A DNA stretch of 64,000 bases from Actinoplanes italicus (GTDB taxonomy: Bacteria > Actinomycetota > Actinomycetes > Mycobacteriales > Micromonosporaceae): contig NZ_PVMZ01000006.1 in assembly GCF_003001815.1 (NCBI RefSeq), positions 186,001 to 250,000 on the forward strand. The letters run 5' to 3'. Position numbers and translations under genes: made by a program. Below, piece by piece: positions 16,537 to 25,701 of this stretch. The first letter of the stretch is position 1; every line of letters begins with the position of its first letter. The notes under the pieces were generated by a model. That model did no database searches, was not told where the DNA came from, and saw nothing but the letters and a program-made list of their open reading frames with translations.

Positions 16537-17541
16537 ATGACGACGACAGCCGAGACACGCGCCACCGCAGGCAGCGACTTCGCCGAGCTCAACCGCCGGA
16601 TCAACGCGGCCGGGCTCCTGCGCCGGCGGCCGGGCCACTACGCCGTACGACTGAGTCTGGTCTCTCTCGCCATGATCGGCGGCTGGACCGCGTTCTTCCT
16701 GGTCGGAGCGTCCTGGTGGACGCTCGCTGTGGCCGTGTTCCTGGCCGTGGCGTTCGCCCAGGTGGCATTGGTGGCGCACGACCTGGCGCACCGGCAGGTG
16801 TTCCGCCGGAACGCACCGAGCGCGCGGGCCGGGATGATCGCCGGGAACCTGGCGATCGGCATGTCCTACGGCTACTGGATGGACAAGCACACCAAGCACC
16901 ACGCCAACCCGAACCATGACGACCTGGACCCGGACGTCAGCCCCGACGTGCTGGTGTGGTCCCGCGAGAGTGCCCGTGGCAAGGGCTTCCTGGTGCGCCA
17001 CCAGGCGTGGTTCTTCTTCCCGCTGCTCACCCTCCTGGGCCTCTCCCTCAAACGGGACAGCGTCCGCGCGCTTCTCGGCGGCTCGGTCAAGCGACGCGGC
17101 CTCGAGTCCGTGCTTCTCGCGGTTCATTTCCTGGGGTACGCCGCCGCGCTGCTCCTGGTCCTGTCGCCGGCCCAGGCACTGGCCTTCCTGGTGGTGCACC
17201 AGGCCCTCTTCGGCGTCTACCTCGGCCTGACGTTCGCCCCCAACCACAAGGGCATGCCGCACCCGGACGGAACCGAGGACTTCCTCCGCAAACAGGTGCT
17301 GACGTCACGCAACGTGCGTGGCGGGCCGTTCGTGGACGCGGCGCTGGGCGGGCTCAACTACCAGATCGAGCATCACCTGTTCCCGGCCATGCCGACGCCG
17401 AACCTGCGCCGGGCGCAGCCGATCGTTCGGGACTATTGCGACGAGATCGGTGTTCCGTACGAGATGACCGGATTGGTGGAGTCCTATCGTCAGGCGCTCC
17501 GGCACCTTCACGACGTGGGCGTCGAGCTGCGTGTCAGGTGA
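16537..17541 (+). CDS. Fatty acid desaturase (acyl-CoA/lipid type)
   Basis: Membrane di-iron desaturase of 334 residues that introduces a double bond into acyl chains. All three histidine boxes are present: HDLAH (81-85), HTKHH (118-122) and QIEHH near residue 276, the last typical of front-end or delta-6-like desaturases. Two paired membrane regions surround them (about 38-75 and 155-230). The gene is divergent from a two-component system 108 bp away, which may control it according to membrane fluidity. A ferredoxin and reductase partner are not encoded nearby. Regiospecificity is unknown. Confidence 0.93.
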   Translation: MTTTAETRATAGSDFAELNRRINAAGLLRRRPGHYAVRLSLVSLAMIGGWTAFFLVGASWWTLAVAVFLAVAFAQVALVAHDLAHRQVFRRNAPSARAGMIAGNLAIGMSYGYWMDKHTKHHANPNHDDLDPDVSPDVLVWSRESARGKGFLVRHQAWFFFPLLTLLGLSLKRDSVRALLGGSVKRRGLESVLLAVHFLGYAAALLLVLSPAQALAFLVVHQALFGVYLGLTFAPNHKGMPHPDGTEDFLRKQVLTSRNVRGGPFVDAALGGLNYQIEHHLFPAMPTPNLRRAQPIVRDYCDEIGVPYEMTGLVESYRQALRHLHDVGVELRVR

Positions 17542-17680
17542 GGCACGCGTAGAGTTGTGCTCTACAACAACGAGCGAGACCGTGTTGTGACTTTGCCGAA
17601 AATTCCGACTACGGGCCGCCTTGATCGGCATTACCGCAGGTAAGTGGCCCTGGTTCACCGGCGGGCCACATAGCGTTCTC

Positions 17681-18583
17681 ATGGGATTAAGGTCTAAAGT
17701 GCCGCGCGTGAAGGTGACCTTGCAGGAAATCCGGGAACGGACTTACAAACCGGTTGACGCGTGGTGGACCGTGCTCCTGGTCGATCCACTGGCGGCTCGG
17801 CTGGTGCGTCTGGTTGCGCCGTACCGATGGATCACGCCCAACGTTCTGACCCTTATCGCCTCGATCTTCGGATTCGGGGCGGCCGCCTGTTTCGCCACCG
17901 GCGAGCGGTGGGCGCTCGTCGCCGGCGGCATCCTGTTCCACATCAGCTTCGTCGTCGACTGTATGGACGGCAAGATCGCGAGGCTGAACGGGACGGGGAC
18001 GATGTTCGGGCAGTGGCTCGACTTCGTGCTCGACCGGGTGCGGGTCTTCTTCATCGCGCTGGCCCTGTTCGGCGGCCAGTACGTGCAGACCGAGAACGTG
18101 GCGTGGCTCTGGCTCATGGCCGTGGCCGTCTTCCTGGACCTGTTCCGCTACCTGAACAGCGCCCAGATGACCAAGGTGCGCGCCAGCATGCGCGACCAGA
18201 TCGCCGCCTACCGCCTGCCGGTCGCGCCCCGGGCCGATTCGGGCGCCGACATGGGCGAGCCGGGCGACGAGATGCCCGCCCCCGCGCCGGCCGCGGCCGG
18301 CGGCGGCTCGCTGAAGAACCGGATCGGCGCGACGCTGCGCCGCAACCGGATCCGGACGCACCTGTTCAGCGGCATCGAGTACGAGATGTTCGTCTTCATC
18401 GTCGGCCCGATCACCGGCCTGATCTTCGGAGTGACCATCGCGGCCGGCGCCGCGCTGCTCGCCTTCGAGATGTTCCTGATCTACAAGCTGCTCCGGGCCT
18501 GCCAGCAGTTCCCCGGCAAGCTGGCCGCCGCCAAGGCCGCCCACGAGGAGCAGGAGACCGAACGCGTCCCGTCCTCGGTCTGA
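17681..18583 (+). CDS. CDP-alcohol phosphatidyltransferase
   Basis: Membrane enzyme that transfers a phosphatidyl group from a CDP-lipid to an alcohol. The diagnostic motif DxxDGxxARx8GxxxDxxxD is complete, with Asp93, Asp96, Asp114 and Asp118. It has about six membrane spans and an unusual 50-residue Ala/Pro-rich insert (about 190-235). At 300 residues it is longer than phosphatidylinositol-phosphate synthase, and the insert argues against a standard PgsA. The ATG at 17681 lacks a ribosome site; a GTG at 17699 with AAGG upstream is an alternative. The alcohol acceptor cannot be named. Confidence 0.88.
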   Translation: MGLRSKVPRVKVTLQEIRERTYKPVDAWWTVLLVDPLAARLVRLVAPYRWITPNVLTLIASIFGFGAAACFATGERWALVAGGILFHISFVVDCMDGKIARLNGTGTMFGQWLDFVLDRVRVFFIALALFGGQYVQTENVAWLWLMAVAVFLDLFRYLNSAQMTKVRASMRDQIAAYRLPVAPRADSGADMGEPGDEMPAPAPAAAGGGSLKNRIGATLRRNRIRTHLFSGIEYEMFVFIVGPITGLIFGVTIAAGAALLAFEMFLIYKLLRACQQFPGKLAAAKAAHEEQETERVPSSV

Positions 18584-18603
18584 GGTCACCACCGGTCATC
18601 TGA

Positions 18604-18634
18604 CACCCCCGGCGCGCACGTCGCACCGGGGGTG
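18604..18634 (+). terminator. Hairpin after the CDP-alcohol phosphatidyltransferase gene
   Basis: Nine-base inverted repeat (CACCCCCGG and CCGGGGGTG, loop 13) starting 20 bp after the stop codon. There is no T-tract, as is usual in high-GC actinomycetes. Confidence 0.6.
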
Positions 18635-18694
18635 CTCCCGTTCTGCCACCGGCGTCGGGGTTCAGGCACCGGGATCGGTGCCGAACAGACCGCC

Positions 18695-19123
18695 ATGACG
18701 GAGACTGCCATCGGTGTGCCGCTGACCGTGAAACTGCGGCTGGTGAGCTCGAACTCGGGTCGCCCGCGGACCGGCTGCACAGTCAGCCTCTGGCACTGCG
18801 GCGGCCACCGGAACCGCAGCCGGCAGCCGGTCGACCCGGCCGGCTGGGTCGCGTTCAGCAGCGCGTTCCCGGGTGCCCACGCCGGGCACTGGCCGCACGT
18901 GCACTTCGCGGTGCACTCCGACGGTGATCTCCTGCACGCCGCGCAACTCGCCCTGCCGCAGGACGCGTGCGCCAAGGCGTACCGGCCGGACGAACGGCGC
19001 CGCCTCGACGCGATGACGATCGCGGGCGACGACTGCTTCACCGACGGGTGGGCCCTGGAGATGCCGTCGGTGACCGGCGACGCGTCCCGCGGGATGGTGG
19101 CGACCCGCACAGTGGGCGTCTGA
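18695..19123 (+). CDS. Truncated intradiol-dioxygenase-like protein
   Basis: A 142-residue protein that matches only the C-terminal part of the intradiol ring-cleavage dioxygenase fold: the GCTVSLWHC strand, then GWVAFSSAFPGAHAGHWPHVHFAV. Full enzymes use two Tyr and two His to bind Fe(III). Here both His of HVH-like HWPHVHF are kept, but the usual Tyr ligands upstream are absent and the protein is about 100 residues short. It is therefore probably not a normal catechol dioxygenase; a transthyretin-like structural or binding role is possible. The start at 18695 is by fold; the ribosome site is weak. Confidence 0.65.
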   Translation: MTETAIGVPLTVKLRLVSSNSGRPRTGCTVSLWHCGGHRNRSRQPVDPAGWVAFSSAFPGAHAGHWPHVHFAVHSDGDLLHAAQLALPQDACAKAYRPDERRRLDAMTIAGDDCFTDGWALEMPSVTGDASRGMVATRTVGV

Positions 19124-19147
19124 GGGGACCACGGCTAGATTGGCCCG

Positions 19148-20746
19148 ATGCCACGACGCCGCTTGATCCAGATCCTGGCGGTCGTGGCGATGCTGGCGCA
19201 GATGGCGTTCGCCATGGTCACCACGGCGATGCAGCAGTCGCCGACGATCGACGAGCCGGTCTACGTGGCCACCGCCGAGATCTACCGGCAGCAGCACAGC
19301 CTGCGCTACAACCCGGAGCACCCGCCGCTCGGCAAGCTGATCATCGCGACCGGCACGGCGTTCGCCGGGGCCGAGCTGGACCCGGCCTACCCCGGCAACC
19401 AGACCCGGCTCGGACGCCATCTGCTGTACGAGAGCGGCAACAACCCGTTCCAGCTGATGCTGCTGGCCCGGCTGCCGATCATCGTGCTCACCCTGGTGTT
19501 CGGGCTGGTGGTGTTCTTCTTCGCGCGCGACCTGGCGGGGCCGTGGGCCGGGCTGATCGCGCTCGCGCTCTACAGCTTCTCCCCCGACGTCATCGCGCAC
19601 GGCTCGCTCGCCACCCTCGACGTGCCGGCCGCGGGGATGCTGCTCACCGCGTTCTGGATGGCCTGGCGCGCCCGGACCCGGCCGGGGCTGTACGTGCCCC
19701 TCGCCGGGGTGGCGCTGGGCGCGGCCCTCGCGACGCGGGCCAGTGTGCTCCCGGCCGTACCGCTGGTGATGTTGCTCGTCGGCCTGTCCGCCTGGCGTGC
19801 CCGGACCGATGACCTGAAGCGACGCCTTCTGATCGCCGCGGGAGCGGCCGCGGGTGCCGGGCTGATCGCCGTGGCCGTGGTGTGGTTCGTGTATCTCGTG
19901 GTGGATCCCCGGCTGCGCTGGACCACGCCGCCCAACCTGCCCGACGTCGAGGGCCTCAAGGGCCTGGCGGTGGACCTGCTGCCGTTCCCGCAGGCCTATC
20001 GCGACGGGATGCTGATCCAGTTCAAGTTCGAGAACCGGCTGTTCAACGGGTTCCTGCTGGGCGAGTCCTACAAGGGGTCGCCGTGGTACTACATGCCGGT
20101 CGCGATCCTGATCAAGACGCCGCTGGCGATGCTGGCGCTCTGGATCGGCGGGGTGTTCACCATGCTGGTGGTGCCGAGGCTGCGGGTCGCGCTGCTCTAC
20201 CTGCTGCCGGTCTCCGCGGTGCTGTTGCTGGTCACCATGACCGGTGCGCGCAACTACGGCACCCGGTACGCCATCCACCTGCCGATGTTCCTGGCCGTCG
20301 CCGCGGGCGCCGTGGCACTGATCGAGTGGAAATGGTCGCGGATCGCCGCCGGGCTGCTCGTGCTCTGGGTGGCGGCCACGTCGGCGCTGACCTTCCCGTA
20401 CTACCTGCCGTACTCGAACGAGGCCTTCGGCGGAACCTCGCAGACCCACCTCAACCTGCACGACGCCAACGTCGACTGGGGGCAGGACCTGGCCCGGCTG
20501 GGACAGCATCTGCGCACGAGATATCCCGGCGAGCAGGTGTGGCTGGTCTACAAGGGGTCGGGGGTGCCCTCCTACTACGGAATCAGGGCGCGCGATCCGT
20601 ATTCGGTGCCGCTCGACGAGATCCGCGGCCTGCTGGTCGTCTCCGACTCCCGGGTCGCCCTGGCCGGGCCCCGGCTGAAACAGATGATCGCCACATCGCG
20701 GGAGATAGACCACGTCGGGTACTCGATCCGGATATATCGACGCTGA
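19148..20746 (+). CDS. Glycosyltransferase family 39-type membrane mannosyltransferase
   Basis: A 532-residue polytopic protein of the PMT/ArnT (GT-C) superfamily that moves a sugar from a polyprenyl-phosphate carrier to a protein or lipid. The first external loop has the conserved acidic pair Asp35-Glu36 in SPTIDEPVY, followed by NPEHPPLGKLI, the hallmark of this group. About ten to twelve membrane spans follow, and a soluble C-terminal part begins near residue 435 (NVDWGQDLARLGQHL). It begins 25 bp after the dioxygenase-like gene. The acceptor is unknown. Confidence 0.85.
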   Translation: MPRRRLIQILAVVAMLAQMAFAMVTTAMQQSPTIDEPVYVATAEIYRQQHSLRYNPEHPPLGKLIIATGTAFAGAELDPAYPGNQTRLGRHLLYESGNNPFQLMLLARLPIIVLTLVFGLVVFFFARDLAGPWAGLIALALYSFSPDVIAHGSLATLDVPAAGMLLTAFWMAWRARTRPGLYVPLAGVALGAALATRASVLPAVPLVMLLVGLSAWRARTDDLKRRLLIAAGAAAGAGLIAVAVVWFVYLVVDPRLRWTTPPNLPDVEGLKGLAVDLLPFPQAYRDGMLIQFKFENRLFNGFLLGESYKGSPWYYMPVAILIKTPLAMLALWIGGVFTMLVVPRLRVALLYLLPVSAVLLLVTMTGARNYGTRYAIHLPMFLAVAAGAVALIEWKWSRIAAGLLVLWVAATSALTFPYYLPYSNEAFGGTSQTHLNLHDANVDWGQDLARLGQHLRTRYPGEQVWLVYKGSGVPSYYGIRARDPYSVPLDEIRGLLVVSDSRVALAGPRLKQMIATSREIDHVGYSIRIYRR

Positions 20747-20786
20747 CCCCTTGATGGTTACCGGCTGGTAATGCTTAGGTGACCCG

Positions 20787-22442
20787 ATGACGCACTTCGA
20801 CATCGTGATCGTGGGCAGCGGCTTCGGTGGCAGCGTCAGCGCTCTGCGGCTGGCGGAGAAGGGGTACCGGGTCGCCGTGCTCGAAGCCGGCCGCCGGTTC
20901 ACTCCGGAGACCCTGCCCAAGACCTCCTGGGACCTGCGCAACTTCCTCTGGGCGCCGAAGCTCGGGCTCCGCGGTATGCAGCGCATCACCCTGCTCAAGG
21001 ACATCATGGTGCTGTCCGCGGCCGGGGTCGGCGGCGGCTCGCTCGTCTACGCCAACACCCTCTACGTACCGCCGGCACCGTTCTTCGCCGACGCGAACTG
21101 GTCGCACATCACCGATTGGTCGTCCGAGCTGGCACCCTTCTACGACCAGGCGTCGCGGATGCTCGGCGTGACCGAACAGCCGACCATGACGTCGTCGGAC
21201 GTCGTCATCAAGCAGGTCGCCGAGGACATGGGGGTCGGGCACACGTTCCGGCGCACCCCCGTCGGGGTGTACTTCGGCGAACCCGGCAAGACCGTGCCCG
21301 ACCCGTACTTCGGCGGCGCCGGCCCGGAACGTACCGGCTGCGTCGAGTGCGGCAACTGCATGATCGGCTGCAAGGTGGGAGCCAAGAACCGGCTCGACGT
21401 CAACTACCTCTACCTGGCCGAGCGTGCCGGGGTGACCGTGCAGCCGGACACCGAGGTCACGGCGGTCGTCAGAACGAGCGACGGCTGGCGTATCGAGACC
21501 CGGCGCGGCGTCTTCACCGCCGAGCAGGTCATCCTGTCGGCCGGAGCGCTCGGCACCCAGCGGCTGCTGCACACCATGAAGGACCGCGGAGTGCTGCCCG
21601 GGCTGTCCGACCGGCTCGGGCAGCTGACCCGGACCAACTCCGAGGCCCTGCTCGGCGCCGCCGCCGCCGACGTGCCCGAGCAGCCGTTCTCCCAGGGCAT
21701 CGCGATCACCTCGTCGTTCCACCCGGACGCCGACACCCACATCGAGCCGGTCCGGTACGGGCCTCGCAGCAACGCCATGGGCCTGCTCTCGACGATCCTC
21801 GTCGACGGCGGCGGGCGGGTGCCGCGGCCGCTGCGGTTCCTCTGGCAGGCTCTGCGGCACCCGGTGGTGCTCGGGCACTCGCTGTCGGTGCGCCGGTGGA
21901 GCGAGCGGACCATCATCGCGCTGGTCATGCAGTCGGTGGACAACTCGCTGACGGTACGGCGTACGCGTACCGGCCGGCTCACCACCTCACTCGGTCACGG
22001 CAAGCCCAACCCGACGTGGATCCCGGTCGGTCACGAAGCGGTCCGGCGGATCGCCGACCGGATCGGCGGGTACCCCGGGGGCACCGTGGGCGACATCTTC
22101 AACATCCCGCTCACCGCCCACATCCTCGGCGGCGCGACCATCGGCGACTCGCCGTCGACCGGTGTCGTGGACGCGTACCACCGGGTCTTCGGATACCCCG
22201 GCCTGCACGTCATCGACGGGTCAGCGGTGCCCGCCAACCTGGGCGTCAACCCGTCCCTGACGATCACCGCGCTCGCCGAGCGGGCCGTCGCGCTGTGGCC
22301 CAACAAGGGCGAGGCCGACCCGAGGCCCGATCTCGGCTCCGGGTACCGGCGCGTCGATCCGGTCGCTCCCCGTTCCCCCGCCGTCCCGGCCCACGCCCCC
22401 GGCGCCCTGCGGCTGATCCCTCTACGACCCACCTCCGGCTGA
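20787..22442 (+). CDS. GMC-family FAD oxidoreductase (cholesterol-oxidase-like)
   Basis: A 551-residue flavoprotein. The dinucleotide-binding motif is GSGFGGSVSALRLAEKGYRV (10-29), and the C-terminal GMC signature includes HILGGATIGDSP and HVIDGSAVPANLGVNPSLTI with the active-site region. A Cys-rich insert CVECGNCMIGC (C185, C188, C191, C195) has ferredoxin-like spacing and is typical of this actinobacterial subgroup. It probably oxidises a sterol-like or other secondary alcohol, in the cytosol since no signal peptide is seen. The ATG follows AGGTGACCCG. Substrate is inferred loosely. Confidence 0.88.
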   Translation: MTHFDIVIVGSGFGGSVSALRLAEKGYRVAVLEAGRRFTPETLPKTSWDLRNFLWAPKLGLRGMQRITLLKDIMVLSAAGVGGGSLVYANTLYVPPAPFFADANWSHITDWSSELAPFYDQASRMLGVTEQPTMTSSDVVIKQVAEDMGVGHTFRRTPVGVYFGEPGKTVPDPYFGGAGPERTGCVECGNCMIGCKVGAKNRLDVNYLYLAERAGVTVQPDTEVTAVVRTSDGWRIETRRGVFTAEQVILSAGALGTQRLLHTMKDRGVLPGLSDRLGQLTRTNSEALLGAAAADVPEQPFSQGIAITSSFHPDADTHIEPVRYGPRSNAMGLLSTILVDGGGRVPRPLRFLWQALRHPVVLGHSLSVRRWSERTIIALVMQSVDNSLTVRRTRTGRLTTSLGHGKPNPTWIPVGHEAVRRIADRIGGYPGGTVGDIFNIPLTAHILGGATIGDSPSTGVVDAYHRVFGYPGLHVIDGSAVPANLGVNPSLTITALAERAVALWPNKGEADPRPDLGSGYRRVDPVAPRSPAVPAHAPGALRLIPLRPTSG

Positions 22443-22489
22443 CACCCTCTCGCGGGTTCATCTCCCCCTCGTAGCTCGCCGTCCTTGTC

Positions 22490-22519
22490 GCGGCACGCCG
22501 GCCACTCCCGGCATGCCGC
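22490..22519 (+). terminator. Hairpin after the GMC oxidoreductase gene
   Basis: Twelve-base arms with one mismatch around a six-base loop (CCACTC), lying 48 bp after the stop codon and before the SDR gene. Confidence 0.45.
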
Positions 22520-22567
22520 CCTTTCGGGGCCGCCCGGCACCTTCGGGGACGCCTAGCATCGACGGGT

Positions 22568-23290
22568 ATGACGCTCCCTCTGACCGGAAAGACTGCTCTC
22601 GTCACCGGCGGCTCCCGTGGCATCGGGCGGGCCACCGTGCTGCGCCTGGTCGCTGACGGCGCCCGGGTCGTGTTCACGTACCACTCCGCCAAGGACGCCG
22701 CCGACGCCCTGACCGAGGAGACCGGCGCGGTCGCGGTCCGCTGCGATCAGGCCGACCTCGACACGCTCCCGGCCGTCTTCGAAACCGTCCGCGACGGCCT
22801 GGACATCCTGGTCAACAACGCCGGGGTGGCCTTCGCCAAGCCCATCGCCGAGATCACCCCGGCCGACTTCGACCGGATCCTGACGATCAACACGAAGTTC
22901 CCGCTCTTCGCCATCCAGGCCGCCGTCCCACTGCTGCGTGACGGCGGCCGGATCATCAACCTGTCCAGCCTCAACACCGCGGTCCCGGCACCGGGTGGCG
23001 CCCTCTACAGCGCGAGCAAGGCCGCCCTCGAGCAGGTCACCAAGATCGCCGCCCGCGAACTGGGCGCACGCGGCATCACGGTCAACACCGTCTCGCCCGG
23101 CGCCACCGACACCGACATGCTGCGCTCGGTCAACACTCCGGAGGGCCTCGAACGGGCCGTCGCGTTCACCGCCCTCCAGCGCCTCGGCACCCCGGAGGAC
23201 GTCGCCGCGGTGATCGCCCTCCTGGCCGGCCCCGACGCCGCCTGGGTCACGGGCCAGAACCTCCACGCCGGCGGCGGCTTCGTGATCTGA
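22568..23290 (+). CDS. SDR-family NAD(P)-dependent oxidoreductase
   Basis: Classical short-chain dehydrogenase/reductase of 240 residues. Cofactor motif TGGSRGIG at 13-20, structural NNAG at 83-86, and the catalytic set Ser133/134, Tyr147 and Lys151 (YSASK) are complete. It most resembles 3-oxoacyl-ACP reductase-like SDRs. The fold ends with the usual WVTGQNLHAGGGF. It stands alone between two hairpins. The substrate cannot be assigned. Confidence 0.92.
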   Translation: MTLPLTGKTALVTGGSRGIGRATVLRLVADGARVVFTYHSAKDAADALTEETGAVAVRCDQADLDTLPAVFETVRDGLDILVNNAGVAFAKPIAEITPADFDRILTINTKFPLFAIQAAVPLLRDGGRIINLSSLNTAVPAPGGALYSASKAALEQVTKIAARELGARGITVNTVSPGATDTDMLRSVNTPEGLERAVAFTALQRLGTPEDVAAVIALLAGPDAAWVTGQNLHAGGGFVI

Positions 23291-23314
23291 CCGCAACCGC
23301 AGCGGATCTCCACA

Positions 23315-23361
23315 GCTGTGTCGCACCGCCGTCTCAGCGCGAGACAACGGTGCGACACAGC
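23315..23361. repeat. Long palindromic element A (dispersed family), likely bidirectional terminator
   Basis: Perfect 14-base arms (23315-23328 and 23348-23361) enclose an inner 5-bp stem GTCTC/GAGAC with loop AGCGC. It lies between the convergent SDR and dGTPase genes. A clearly related element occurs at 45481-45533. The two differ by a compensated G-C to C-G change in the stem and share the downstream GCCGGGT-CTG. This indicates a repeated, structure-conserved element. Confidence 0.75.
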
Positions 23362-23556
23362 CGGGTTCTGGGGCGCTACCCCCGGAGGGTGGTGACCACT
23401 GATTCAGCCCGTGAGGGGCCTTGGCGGGCGGGAGTGGGCAGCCGCCTCGCGGGCGGAGCCAGGGGACGGCCAGGTGTGCGGTCGAGTGGCGGCGGGCCGC
23501 GTACCGGCAAAGGGGTTGAGGGGTCTGAGGCCTGGTGGAGGGACTCGCGGGAGAAA

Positions 23557-25023
23557 TCAGAGGATGAAGGCGTCGGTCCACAGCTGGCGGGAGCGGCCGG
23601 AAAGGGCCTCCATGAGGCCGACGGCCTGGCTGTCGGTGAGGCCGGCGACGAAGTCTATGACGGCTCGGCCCCGGGCGCGGGAGAGTCGTTCCGGGGTGCC
23701 GGGCGGCAGTTCGGCCTCGGCGAGCTGGACCAGATCGCGGAGACGGCGCGGCAGACGCTGCTCCTCGTCGGGATCGGTGAGCCATGCCGAGAGGGCCTCG
23801 ACCAGAGACGCCAGGAGGCGGGCCTGACCGCGTTGATGCAGGGCCAGATCGGGACGTTCCAGGACGAACCGGTTCTGGACGAACTTGAGGATCTGTACCT
23901 CGTGCCACTGCGCGCGGGACAGCTGGGCGTGACCGCTGCGGACGGCGGGCTGGCCGATCAGCTCGACGGATTCGACGAGGCGGCGGGTCCAGTTGGCGGA
24001 GAAGGCCGCCACCCTGGCCTCGGCCTCCAGGGAGCCGTCGAAGGGGCGGGCCAGGAGGCCGTCGACGAGCTCGGCGCGGACCAGTTCGACGGCGTCGGCG
24101 AAGGCCTCGTCGTCGGCGATCCAGTCCTCCTTGCGGCGCAACCGCCGCCGCAGCGACTCGATGGCGCCACCGGCGCGGGTGAGGTCGGACTCGCTGCGCC
24201 AGCGCTGCCAGGCCATCAGCTCGGTGGCGACCAGGCCCTGCTGGAGGACACCGACGCGGTGCACGTCCTCCAGGTCGTGGATGGCGTACGCGATGTCGTC
24301 GGCGGTGTCCATCACCGAGGCCTCGACGGTCTGCTGCCAATCGGCGACCCGGCCGGCGAACGGGGCCCGGGCGGCACGGACGTCGGCGATCTCGGTGGAG
24401 TAGGCGCCGAACTTGAGCGAGCCGCCGTCCGGGTCGTCGGGCACGACCGCGGCCCCGCGCGGCGGCGGGTCCATGAACCGCGGGTGCGGGTCGGGATGGG
24501 TGCGCCGGGTCCACGGGTACTTCAGGATCGCGGCACGGACCGCGTTCGTCAGGTTGAGCCCGATGGTGGCCTGGCCGCCGATCTCGGTGCTGGTGACTAT
24601 GCGGTACGACTGCGCGTTGCCCTCGAAGCCGTCGCGCAGCCCGAGCCGCTGCCGGGCCAGCCGGTCCAGCACCCGTTCGCCGAGGTGCCCGAACGGTGGG
24701 TGGCCCAGGTCGTGGGCGAGCGCCGCGGCCTCGACCACGTCGGGGTCACAGCCGCCCAGCTTCTCCGACAGATCGGGAGCGGATGCCCGGAGCCGCTCGG
24801 CGATGGCCCGGCCCACCTGAGCCACCTTGAGGCTGTGGGTGAGCCGGTTGTGCACGAGCAGTCCCGCCCCGCCGGGGCTGATCACCTGCGTGACCCCGGC
24901 GAGACGGGCCAGGAACGGTGAACTGACGATCCGGTCCCGGTCGACCCGGAACGGGCTCTGCGCCAGATCTCCCGGAGCTACCAGACTGTCACCGAAGAGC
25001 CGCTGAGCACGTGGATCGTCCAT
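23557..25023 (-). CDS. dgt: Deoxyguanosinetriphosphate triphosphohydrolase-like protein
   Basis: HD-domain hydrolase that splits dNTPs, typically dGTP, to the nucleoside and triphosphate and so trims nucleotide pools. At 488 residues it is of the normal length for actinobacterial Dgt-like proteins. The metal site is visible as HNRLTHS (His63), HDLGHPPFGH (His104-Asp105) and the later MDTADDIAYAIHDLED. The N-terminus SPFRVDRDRIVSSPFLARLAG is the family signature. It ends close to the palindromic element. Allosteric activation by other dNTPs is known for the family but cannot be judged here. Confidence 0.93.
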   Translation of the reverse strand: MDDPRAQRLFGDSLVAPGDLAQSPFRVDRDRIVSSPFLARLAGVTQVISPGGAGLLVHNRLTHSLKVAQVGRAIAERLRASAPDLSEKLGGCDPDVVEAAALAHDLGHPPFGHLGERVLDRLARQRLGLRDGFEGNAQSYRIVTSTEIGGQATIGLNLTNAVRAAILKYPWTRRTHPDPHPRFMDPPPRGAAVVPDDPDGGSLKFGAYSTEIADVRAARAPFAGRVADWQQTVEASVMDTADDIAYAIHDLEDVHRVGVLQQGLVATELMAWQRWRSESDLTRAGGAIESLRRRLRRKEDWIADDEAFADAVELVRAELVDGLLARPFDGSLEAEARVAAFSANWTRRLVESVELIGQPAVRSGHAQLSRAQWHEVQILKFVQNRFVLERPDLALHQRGQARLLASLVEALSAWLTDPDEEQRLPRRLRDLVQLAEAELPPGTPERLSRARGRAVIDFVAGLTDSQAVGLMEALSGRSRQLWTDAFIL

Positions 25024-25033
25024 CCCGATGAAT

Positions 25034-25612
25034 CTACCGACTCTGCAGAGCGTCCAGCGCGACGGCCATGGCCACCACGAGGCGGCGGTCCAGGTACTGG
25101 TCGTGGATGCTCACCTGATAGGTGTCGCGGAGGCCCCACTTGCGCACCACCGAGAAGGCCGGGCGGCCCTGGATGGTGAAGTCGAAGTGGTACGGCAGCC
25201 ACGACAGGTAGTCGACGAACCGCCGCAGGATCGCCACCCACTGGTTGCGCTCCTGACCGGTGATCTCGCCGTAACCGGGCTGCTCGACGACCCAGCTGGA
25301 GCGCAGCAGCGAGGCCGCGAAGTTCTTCCGGAACAGGCCGATGGGCTGCCCGTTCGCGTCGGTCACGTCGTAGGTCGCGCCGAGGTCGATGACCTGGCGG
25401 GCCTTGAAGCCGAGCAGCGGCGTCTGCTTGGTGTCGTCGGTGTAGAGGGTCACCTGCTCCTTGAACGCCATCCGCTTCTGCTGAGCGAACGCGAGGATGC
25501 CGGCCTCCTGGCCGTCGGGTGAGACGGCGTGGACCTCGTACTGGTTGACCATGAGTCGAATGCGCTGGCGAACGATGAGGTGGGCCTGCGCCTGAAGGGT
25601 GTCTTGCGTCAC
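25034..25612 (-). CDS. LURP-one-related/scramblase-like protein
   Basis: A 192-residue protein with the repeated beta-strand pattern of the Tubby C-terminal-like fold shared by LURP-one-related and phospholipid scramblase proteins (VNQYEVHAVSPDGQEAG, LGFKARQVIDLGATYDVTDA, FSVVRKWGLRDTYQVSI, DRRLVVAMAVALDALQ). No membrane span or catalytic site is seen. The cellular role of bacterial members is unknown. It starts with GTG at 25612 and precedes dgt with a 10-bp gap, so the two are probably co-transcribed. Confidence 0.7.
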   Translation of the reverse strand: MTQDTLQAQAHLIVRQRIRLMVNQYEVHAVSPDGQEAGILAFAQQKRMAFKEQVTLYTDDTKQTPLLGFKARQVIDLGATYDVTDANGQPIGLFRKNFAASLLRSSWVVEQPGYGEITGQERNQWVAILRRFVDYLSWLPYHFDFTIQGRPAFSVVRKWGLRDTYQVSIHDQYLDRRLVVAMAVALDALQSR

Positions 25613-25701
25613 CGCGGCAGTGTGTCATACCGGTCACTTGCTGAGCAGACGCTGAGGCAGGTGGTGGCCGTCATCAACCGGGGCAGGTCAGACTGGAGAC
25701 C

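Noticed and set aside
17549..17565. Small hairpin GTAGAG-TTGTG-CTCTAC after the desaturase gene
   Set aside because: Only six base pairs, and it competes with an overlapping GTTGT/ACAAC pairing; not strong enough for a terminator call.
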